From: Heliocidaris tuberculata | Lineage: Eukaryota; Echinodermata; Echinoidea; Camarodonta; Echinometridae | DNA length: 64,000 bases | Assembly (NCBI GenBank): GCA_025618425.1 | Contig: CM046852.1 | Coordinates: forward strand, 6,965,566 to 7,029,565 | Direction of reading: 5' to 3' | Shown here: positions 55,706 to 64,000 of the stretch, one piece after another | Numbering within the stretch: position 1 is the stretch's first letter | Layout: every line of letters starts with the position of its first letter | Position numbers and translations under genes: made by a program | Notes under the pieces: model-generated | Database searches by the model: none | What the model was told of the DNA's origin: nothing | The model's input: the letters and a program-made list of their open reading frames with translations, nothing else

Positions 55706-56190
55706 GCCGTACTACAGAGCTTTGCACTAATCTTTTTGTAAGGGGTCCAGATTGAAATTTTTAGGGTCTGTATTGCACAAGATCCCTGTTAAAATGTTGA
55801 AATTGGGGGGTCTGAAGTTCTAATTTTGAGAGCCCATGAGTCTCGGGTGCCCCCTCCCCATATTCCAGAAAATTGCCACTGGTCGGTAAAATTTGGAAGG
55901 ACACTAAAATGTGTTTGCATGTTGCAAGAGTCAATTGGCATGGATTTGCAATGTGCCTGGGGTGGTATTCTGAGGTTTACTTTATCTTGATTTTAGTGAA
56001 AAGATTTTAAGTGTCATAACAAATTTTAAATTGCAACATTTCATTGGTGTTTGCGCAGATGAATTCCGCGTACGTATACACTTTTGCGCAGTCATTAACC
56101 AATGATGCGCCATAAGCGTAGATTTTGTTATGACAATTAAAATTATTTCACTAAAATCAAGATAAAATAAATCTCAGAATACCACCCCAG
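55706..56190 (+). other. YJU2 3' flank/UTR with a hAT-like fragment and a palindromic MITE
   Basis: The stop codon at 55703-55705 is followed by 55706-55880, a diverged relative of the small element in YJU2 intron 1. Next comes a palindromic element at 55957-56190 with ends CTGGGGTGGTATTCTGAG and its complement. The first AATAAA after the stop (56166-56171) lies in the right arm of that palindrome, so the element may supply the polyadenylation signal. Confidence 0.5.
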
Positions 56191-57286
56191 ATCAATAACT
56201 TGAGTGAAATTGTCCTGTCCAAGTGCTTGGCTGTTGTGTGATACTAAACTCATTTTATACCTTGTTACGTAAGATGAAAGAAAAAAAAAAAAAAACAATA
56301 CATGAGTCCAGTCCAGGCCAGGTTCTTATGAAAAGCATAATCCCTCCGTTCACTGACATTGAATGGACAGGAAATTCTGTTTTGTGCTATGGCTAGAGTA
56401 CCCAAGGCTGCGCAGTGCCCTTGTCTGCGCACACGTGTAACCGTGCGATTCTGATAAAACAAAACACGCAACGAACACAAACTTTTCATCTTTATCATAG
56501 TGATAGGTATTCATGCAAAAAATGAGTCAAAATATTGAAAAAAAGGTCTTGTTTCAGACATTTTCTTTAGAAGCCTCAAAATGTTGTCTTTCATATCATA
56601 ACTCCCGAACTGCGTGTAAAATGAATGAGTGCGCAGACATGGGCACCATTGTGTTTTTCCATGTTCTTGTGAAAATGGCATTGTTCTTGCTCTAATTTTG
56701 ATGAGATTTTTTGCAAACTTACTCTTTAGAATATCAGGAATAATATAAAATTAGGCATTACTGGAATATTAAAGACATTCTTGTTATTTTTTAGGTCAAA
56801 ATCTTAGGTGCACAGACATAGGGCTCCCCATCATACTCTTACCCAAGTGGTGATGGGGGGGGGGAGGGGGGGGAGGGGGGGTGGCTAACAATACTAATAT
56901 TACATCCTGGCAGGCAAGTCCAAGGTATTTGGGATCTAGTATGTCCCATACAACACCAAGTATTGTGGTATTTTGAACATAAATTAACATCAAAAGTATC
57001 ATTTACTTGATAATTTGGTCTGATCTGAGCTCTGTTAGGGCTTGCCAATAAGCCAGTTCGTAATTACAATTTGTGCATGTGCAGATTAAGGTCATTTGTA
57101 CCGAGTACAATTGACCTTTATAGGCTGTCATTTTGTACCCACCACGATGCACGCACCAGTATGATTTTTACTTGTTATACAAGAAGGGCGTCCACAAAAA
57201 CAAATGGGCGTGCACGTACAAATTGGGGTCATTTCGGGGTCATTTGTACTTATTTTTTGGGGGGGGAACTTATTTATGCAATCATC
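56191..57286. other. unassigned
   Basis: Poly-A at 56280-56295 and a G-rich run at 56856-56882. No gene seen. Confidence 0.4.
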
Positions 57287-57410
57287 AGGGCCCTGTTTCA
57301 TAAAACTTGTCATCAATGACAAGTTGCAGTAACTGTTATAAGCTACTGAAATCCTTGCATCTGATTGGCTGAGACCAAATTTGTTGGTAAAAATCACTGA
57401 CAAGGCACTT
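57287..57410. mobile_element. partial MITE related to 43008-43153
   Basis: Shares GGGCCCTGTTTCATAAA, CTACTGAAAT and TGATTGGCTG; the right terminus is missing. Confidence 0.55.
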
Positions 57411-57817
57411 GATGAGATGCCCCCCCCCCCCAGATGTACTAAAATCTTAGATGTGGTTGGTAACATACAGGACAAAATGGGTTAGACTTCCCTTAGTAGC
57501 AATGTGTCTACATATTTGTATGTGCATGCATTATGAATTATTTGATCACATTGATCACTTGTTTATCCCAGTCTTTTTAAAATTCTTTTGAAATGTACCA
57601 ATCACAAAAAATGATTTTACTCTGTATGTTAGGGGTTCCATTTCGCTACACTATGCTCAAAATATAAGCTTCTTGATAGTACATGTACTTCTACAGGTTT
57701 AAATACACTCCCAGAAAACATAAAAGTGACTTGTGAGCAGACTATTCAACACACCTTTACATCCTCGCATAGAATAGGACCTAAGTCGGACATCAGTTCC
57801 ACACAGGCCCTACTTAA

Positions 57818-58325
57818 AGCTCATGTACAGCATTGGTAGCAAAAAGGAAATTGGAAAGAAACATGTTAAATATAGTCTCATGTTGTTCTCCTTGTATCAA
57901 AAGATGTCTGTAAGAGATCATTTGGTATTCCATCTATGATTTCTGGTGAATTTCAGTAGAAATATCTGTAAAGAATGCTTGATCACTGCCATTATGCTAG
58001 GACCCTTCCACCCTGACGGCTCCCCGCACAGCAGTCTTGGGGCTTCGCATAGAGACAGCATATGTATCACTGTTGGTGTGTGTGTAGCTACTCATTGATT
58101 TTACACGTGTGTGTATAGTGTATAGCACATGCTGCCTTTGTTGAGATTTTATGTGCCTGTCCTGGCACATAAATTACTTTTTACCTCTTATTTGTTTAAT
58201 ATTAAACATTAGGAGGCGAAATCTTCACAGTGTCTAAGTATTGCTAGTATCTTGCTGTTTATCAACAAAAATTGAAGAAATCTGACGAACAGTTTTTGAG
58301 GGCTTACCAAAACTCTACATGACCT
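57818..58325. mobile_element. TTAA-flanked element, family I copy 3 (inverted)
   Basis: 508 bp, the reverse complement of 4261-4770, with TTAA at 57814-57817 and 58326-58329. Confidence 0.9.
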
Positions 58326-58964
58326 TTAAGGGGTTTTATGTGATCCTGTATTTTATTTATACTCCTTAACCTTTAATCCTTATAACACCAGGTAAAGTTT
58401 TTGAGGTTGATTTTATGCATTTTAGCTGTACACAAATTATTTCTTTAGGAGATTGGTACCCTTTAAACAGTGAAACCTCTCTATACAGGCTAAAATGAAA
58501 TACAGAAAGGTGGCCTTTGTGGAGAGGTGGCAGCTTTTTCAGGTTTGCGTATATTAACCCATCAAATCAAATTGATATATATTACATTGGCTCTAGGCAT
58601 TTGTGTAGATGAAATTATATGTGTACAAATATGATATTCATGAATGTCTAAATTGTTAAATATTTATTTGATAAAACTGTTTATGCTTGTACAAGAATAT
58701 AATGTAGAAATAAATTTTTAAACTAAAAATGCAATGTATTATACCTTGCTTGAAATTTGTGTCTAATGTGGATATATACACCCTCAAAAATATCAAAAGA
58801 TACAAAATTTCTACATGTAAAATGAAAGTAAAACAATCAGTTTTGAGTATCGTGGACAACTTAGTTTAATTCTGTGCCATAGTGCATTCAATCATTTTGC
58901 CTTTTACAATTTGTACATGTTTTCCATCTCTTCCCTTATCTCTTCCTTTTACTTTCCTTCCATT
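58326..58964. other. unassigned; Tigger-like end
   Basis: CAGTGAAACCTCTCTATACA at about 58479 resembles a Tigger-type terminus without partner. Confidence 0.4.
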
Positions 58965-58968
58965 TTAA

Positions 58969-59460
58969 AGGGGAGGTCCACCCTGATAAGTCGGTTGTAA
59001 AAGAAGCAGAAAAAATGAAGAAACAGATCAATGAAATTTTGAGCAAAATCTGATAAGAAACGAGAAAGTCATGAATTTTTAAAGTTGTAATCAATCAAAC
59101 ACATTTTAGCAACTCTGTGACGTATCTTGCGAGCTCCTCTCCCATTTGCTCAGTACAGAAAATCTCATAAATTTTCATTTTCTCGGTTTTTGATGAGGGA
59201 ATTGATTTGTTTCATACAGGTTTTGTGTGAAAGCATAGGTGCAATTATTATGTCTAGGGTGAAATTTGTGATTTTTTTTTAGTACAGGGAAAATGGGAGA
59301 GGAGCTTGCAAGAAACCTCACGAAGTTGCCAATTTGTGTTACAACTTCAAAACTTCATAACTTTATTTCTTATCGGATTTTGCTCAAACTTTCATTGATC
59401 TGTTTCATTGATTTTTCTGCTTCTTTTAAAAGCTACTGGATATCAGGGTGGACTTTCCCT
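58969..59460. mobile_element. TTAA-group element with GGTCCACCCTGATA ends
   Basis: 492 bp, AGGGGAGGTCCACCCTGATA to TATCAGGGTGGACTTTCCCT. Long inverted subterminal parts include AAGAAGCAGAAAAAAT and GCAAAATCTGATAAGAAA. Left flank TTAA, right TCAA. Confidence 0.75.
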
Positions 59461-61735
59461 TCAATGCTTGTCTCTTCATCTTACCCACTCTTATTCTTCC
59501 ATTTGATACCCTTCTCCCCCCCCCCCCCCTCTCTCTCTCTCTCTCACACACAACTTTCTTCTCTCTAATCTGCTTCTTTCTAAATGACTTGTAGTTCTCC
59601 ATATTCTTTTTCTTTCTCCTGTTTGCTTCTGATCTTCCCCTTCATTTTCTTTTACTACTCAGTATTTTTTCATTTTTATTTTGTTTTTTACTATCTCTCT
59701 CTTTCTCTTTTTCTCTCTCTCTCTTTCTCTCTCTCCCTCTCAACCTTTTCACTTTCCTTCTCTCACTGCCTCATTCATCCACAGCCTTTTTTTTCTCTCT
59801 CCATAAAGTACACATAAAATACTTCACAGGAAAAAAGGATTGAGATAGAACTTTGAAACTATCTGTGCAGCACATATTCAAATAATTTATTTATACACTC
59901 GACACTGCCACAAATGTGTTTAGGCATGATGACTCTTCAACCATATTCTCCATTCACCAAGACACAAAGGTCAGTAATCACGACAGCAGTCTAAGTTAAA
60001 CCTGGCTTAGTCTATTAACTTCTGGGGCACCAAGTATCAACTTCTTTCTTCAGTAAAAATTATTTCAATTGTTATAAACAGAATACAGGTAAACAAAGTG
60101 AATTTCAGGTACTGAATATGAAATTTGGATTTCATAATTACATCATTTTTCCTTACTCATTTAACATTTTTTTTTTTTTTTACAGAATTGTAATTTCTAC
60201 GCTATGAGAAGTGTATATATGGCACTCGACCCCATAAAGCTTTCTCATTCTCTTTATTTCAATGTAGAAGATTATCATAGTAGAAATGTCCCCTGAATAG
60301 GAGTGCTCTTCAAATGCCCTCACATTCAAACTATGACAAGAAACAGCTGAAATGTTTGGGCCGAACATGTGTCTGTAGTTCCATATACACATTTTCGTGT
60401 GCAGTGCATCAGCATGTGACTCTCGGCAGGATTGAGTCAATTTCTTCTCATTTTGGTGGTTCCAAAACATTACAGCATACACCATTTCTTATGTAGTATA
60501 TAATCAACCTTTGTTTTGAGACGGTTTCTTACGCAATGAAATTGCATGACCAAAACTCAACTTTAATACACTTATATGAAAACTTCCTGTTATACATGTA
60601 TATACATTATTCAGAATACTGCAAGAAAATGGGAACAACATCTTGGTCCAAAGGGGCTGAAGATTCAACTTACAAAATGATAATCAAAAAAAGAAGGAAA
60701 AAAAAAGAGGCATGCTAACATCAAATTAAGCAGAAATAAACCCATCATCAAGACAAACAGCGACTGTATAGGCATACTGTCTAGGCATACTGTCTACAGT
60801 AGTTTCAAACAGCAACTCATCCATGTTCACATGTGTGAGTGAATTACTGAAAGTTGATTTTAAATGTCAAAATCAATAATAACAAGAAAACATGCACCTC
60901 CAAAACAGAACAAAATGTATGTACTTACATGTACATACAATCAAACAAAAGTATACATATACTATCATCATAACACCAAACAATTTTTAATTTTTTTCAG
61001 AATTTATAATTTCACACAAATTCAACCGACTGGTGATTGGGGATAATAAAGTAATAGGACATCTATGTAGTGCGTAAACTGTGTATACGATTAGAGGCCC
61101 AATTGCAATAGATTTCTTCATCACTCTTCATTTTTATATAAATATACATAAGATTTTATTATAATTATTCTATACACATGTACATAAACTTTTAAAAACA
61201 GATGTACAAGTGCACATATTTATCTAGTTCTTTGTATAACACTAAAATGTTCCAATGCCCGGTGAAAAAGAAAAATCTTCTGTCAACACGTACACTAAAT
61301 TTTTAGATTTTTTCTTTCTATTTACAAATAATGGATACATCATTGTGCATATCGTACAATATACACAGGTAAACATAAAAACTTTTATTTCAGAATGTTC
61401 GAAAGGTGAAAGAAAGACAGATATTTTCAAGGTATGTTATCACTGATTAAACTACAACAGGGAACAAAACCATACACTGCAACTAGATAATGATGCATCA
61501 TTTTGCTGCTAAGCCATGGTTCACTGACTGGGCTTGTTTGTGAGATCAGTTTTTGTGTGAATAGCTTGCAGATATCAGCTGCCTTTGCCAACAACAAAAG
61601 GAAGAGCTCGAGGTTATCCCCGTAATAGAACAGAAGGCATGCATTCAAGTCTCCGCTGGCTGGCTGGAAGATGATATCATTTTTTATGTGACTTTACAGT
61701 CGGTTGTATGACACATGCTCCAGCGACAATTGTTC
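59461..61735. other. unassigned; possible 3' UTR of the minus-strand gene
   Basis: (CT)n at 59530-59545 and 59690-59740; otherwise AT-rich unique-looking sequence. No ORF worth calling on either strand. Confidence 0.35.
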
Positions 61736-61737
61736 CG

Positions 61738-61862
61738 TGGCAATTCATAACACTAACCAAATTCCTAACTTCATTCCTGGACCTAACACTATACCTAACC
61801 CTAAACCTAAAACTAAGCCTAAAGTTAACCTAAAACCTAATCATAACCGTAACCTTAACCCT
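61738..61862. repeat. degenerate CCTAAC-type hexamer array
   Basis: Repeated CCTAAC, CCTAAA and CATAAC words, as in CTAACCCTAAACCTAAAACT. Resembles decayed telomere-like hexamers but is irregular. Confidence 0.7.
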
Positions 61863-61950
61863 GTATCTTTGACAAAATAAAGTCCTGAGCAATCATTACC
61901 AAAGCATGTGTCGGAGTACCTTACAGTCAACTGAAATTGTAACCCGTTAA

Positions 61951-62817
61951 CCCTACAAAGGCCGGATTATTTTGGCGCTCTCTCAGCAGGGGGTCAAATC
62001 CATCCCCCCTGGGATTTCGGCCATGGACGGACGAAAAATTCTGCAACTTGGCACACAGAATATCTTATAAAAGAATAACCCTGTAAAGTTTCACATCTTA
62101 TATCTCAAACACTTATTTAATTATTGCCAATTGATTATTTACATGTTTCCAAATTGACAATTCTGCATTGTGTGCAATACACATGGAGAAATGACCATTT
62201 TGGCGGTGCACAGCGTGGCAATTTTTACGCTGAGCGATACCGGTTATTATTATTATTAAGTATTTGGCGTCACCTGTGCCTGGGAGGGGAAAAGCAAACT
62301 GAATCACTGTAACCCTTAGGTCTCTCCTCCCGATATAACTGATTGGGATGTACAGGTGTACCACTACACCAGGGTTTCCCCCTACTCTTATTATAATAGT
62401 GCAGTGGGTTCTTAACGTGCAAAGGTGGTGACTGTCCTCTACACGGGGCCTCCAGTTAACGTCCTATCCAAGGGACAGAGTGTTTTCCATTGTAACATAG
62501 CCTGCATCTATGAAACAAGGGAGGGGCACGTTAACACACAACGCATGCTTCAGTCATCCGCCCAGGGTGGATTTGAACCCACGATCTGTTCAACAGACGC
62601 TTAACCGACTGAGCCAACTCGCCTCCTCAAAATTTTATAAACTTGATTTTAAAAGATGCGTAAGACTGTAGGTGATAAAGTCATGAAAGCTCGCAACACA
62701 AAAAACAACAAAACACAACAAAAAAAAATTATCCTCGAACATATTCCGGCAAACGTCCCGGGGGGGGGGGGGGGGCGGGGGGTGGAATCAGCCCCCCTCC
62801 CCCTGGCCCTTTTAGGG
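61951..62817. mobile_element. TTAA-flanked element, CCCTA ends, containing a SINE
   Basis: Starts CCCTACAAAGGCC and ends GGCCCTTTTAGGG, with TTAA at 61947-61950 and 62818-62821. A G/C-rich inverted segment (CAGGGGGTCAAATCCATCCC) lies near the left end. Confidence 0.78.
62240..62632 (-). mobile_element. tRNA-derived SINE family D
   Basis: Minus-strand head has box A GTTGGCTCAGTCGG and box B TGGGTTCAAATCC. A body of about 300 bp (GAGGACAGTCACCACCTTTG, CACGTTAAGAACCCACTGC) runs to a TAATAATAATAA tail at 62245-62260. Possibly of the sea-urchin SURF-type group; not verifiable here. Confidence 0.75.
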
Positions 62818-62821
62818 TTAA

Positions 62822-63501
62822 GTCATTAATGTTCAATTGTCACTCAAAATTCATGGCAAAGTTAATATATAAATACACTAGAAATGGTTCCTATTCTCAG
62901 TAGGAAGGTACATGTATGTTTAGAAATAGAAATACAAATGTTCTTTCTTAAAGTAAAATAATTCACTTTTGTTACATATCTGCTTTCTGGACGGATATCA
63001 ACAAGTTATAAATATTGCTATTAGATAAAAATGAATGGCACTATACAAGTACAAACATCGCTGGCATTCTAATTTCTCTTTAGAGAATATACCTTACATA
63101 AATCTCATCAATGCAATGATAATGATGATTCTTATTATTCAGCATTTCTGATCATCAGAGAGCTTTAAAAAGTTTCTTCACTCAGCTGAACATTTTAAAC
63201 TATAACATGCAAAATGAAGAGTCCTAAAAATATGTGCAATACTGCATGTGGTACAAGCTTTAGGTCAGCCTTTAACATCACATACAAAACAGTAACATTT
63301 ATCATGAATAACTTAGTAGGGGCAGTCAAATGACACAAATTTTTTTTGTGGGTCAATTTTGCCTTGAGAGGGCATAAATGCCCTTGACATTCAGATCCAT
63401 CAACACCTGAATATTTTTTCGAAAGCAGGGGAAGGATCTCAGCACATTTAGTCGAAATGTGGAAATGTATTCTGATTCACTGATTCAAGTTCCATGGATA
63501 G
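62822..63501 (-). other. possible 3' UTR of the minus-strand terminal exon
   Basis: Lies directly downstream of the proposed stop on the minus strand. AT-rich, no ORF. Confidence 0.3.
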
Positions 63502-63555
63502 TTATCCAGCTTGCATGATGTCAGCAATGATGGAACGCAGACCCACTTGGAAGTC
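63502..63555 (-). CDS. probable terminal coding exon of an unidentified minus-strand gene
   Basis: Read on the minus strand, CTGTTTTAG (3' splice site, AG at 63557-63556) is followed by 17 codons, DFQVGLRSIIADIMQAG, and TAA at 63504-63502. The peptide reads like a conserved protein C-terminus (amphipathic, no low complexity), but I do not recognise the family. The other two frames are less plausible. The remainder of the gene would lie beyond 64000. The region to the left could be its 3' UTR; reverse-strand AATAAA-type signals exist but none is decisive. Sequence beyond the acceptor is a ~135-bp tandem array. Confidence 0.4.
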   Translation of the reverse strand, partial: DFQVGLRSIIADIMQAG

Positions 63556-64000
63556 CTAAAACAGATACCTCAATTTTATAATGAATGGATACCAAGTGCA
63601 CTATCTTCTGAACCCCCACATTCAAAATGGAAGAACTCTAATCAACATAGATAAAGACATTTACTAGGATCATACTATTAGTCCTGGATGGGGCGACATC
63701 TCATCGGTAGCTGAGGCAGTACAGTATGAAGACAATATTGGAGCATGTCAAACCCCATATCCAAGATGGAAGAAGCCTGATTATCATAGATCAGGTGTGG
63801 CCTCAGACCATACCATTAGCCACATAGGGGTGACCTCTCACAAATTTGTAAAAGCAGGATAAAGAACACAAACTTTCTTGTCAATCCCCATTTTCAAGAT
63901 GGAAGAACACTGGTCATCAGTATGGCACTGGATTTCTCACTTGTAGGTAAGGAAGTATGGAATGAAGACCAAGTACTCCACCTTGTCAATGGACAACGAT
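63540..64000. repeat. ~135-bp tandem array reaching the window edge
   Basis: Near-repeats of CCCCATATCCAAGATGGAAG occur at about 63614, 63753 and 63886, and a further unit starts at about 63985. The unit phase includes the region of the minus-strand acceptor at 63556, so the array abuts or overlaps an exon boundary. Confidence 0.6.

Noticed and set aside
61738..61862. True telomeric sequence marking a chromosome end or fusion
   Set aside because: Too degenerate and short; unique and repeat DNA lie on both sides.
62575..62632. Minus-strand tRNA gene
   Set aside because: Box A and B are good, but it runs into a ~300-bp SINE body with a TAA-rich tail.

Overview
The window looks like nuclear DNA of an echinoderm, most likely a sea urchin. 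This is an inference. It rests on intron-rich genes with GT/AG junctions, long poly-C and poly-G runs, tRNA-derived SINEs, CR1/L2-type LINE tails, and very dense TTAA-flanked and hAT-like non-autonomous elements. There is no bacterial-style gene packing. Most of the 64 kb is repeat.

Layout. 0-7.3 kb: only repeats, namely short-keyword arrays, TTAA-flanked MITEs, a SINE and local duplications. 7.3-11.2 kb and 21.3-25.9 kb: a direct segmental duplication carrying an SLC16-like (monocarboxylate transporter-like) MFS gene. The downstream copy (19155-24116) is complete at 542 codons. The upstream copy has exons 2-4 but no visible exon 1, and its last exon is frameshifted. 11.2-19 kb: repeats, including a large ACTCG/CGAGT keyword array around inverted repeats, and a 310-340 bp triplication. 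26.5-30 kb: a tandem duplication whose two copies carry different insertions (LINE, palindromic MITE, SINE), plus TTAA elements. 30.9-31.9 kb: a class-A GPCR pseudogene with one nonsense and one frameshift change. 38.1-39.2 kb: its intact single-exon paralogue of 370 aa. 41.1-42.7 kb: a 1.6-kb non-autonomous hAT-like element with a perfect 8-bp target duplication. 44.8-46.3 kb: a decayed LINE whose (TTGAA)n tail ends about 150 bp before the next gene. 46.5-55.7 kb: YJU2 (CCDC94), a spliceosomal step-I factor, in seven coding exons (408 aa). 56-63.5 kb: repeats and unassigned DNA. 63.5 kb: a probable terminal coding exon of a minus-strand gene that continues past the window.

The genes are unrelated: a transporter pair, a GPCR pair and a splicing factor. 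The feature linking them is structural. Exon-intron boundaries have been copied into neighbouring introns. YJU2 intron 4 ends in five ~49-bp repeats, each a copy of the exon-5 3' splice region. Intron 3 of the intact transporter ends in four ~80-bp repeats, each a copy of the exon-4 3' splice region. Decayed copies of the YJU2 exon-2 and exon-5 3' ends lie in the following introns. The minus-strand exon at 63.5 kb also abuts a tandem array. These recurrent boundary duplications are the most unusual signal here. All exon models come from reading frame, splice signals and paralogue or family comparison only; no transcript data were available.
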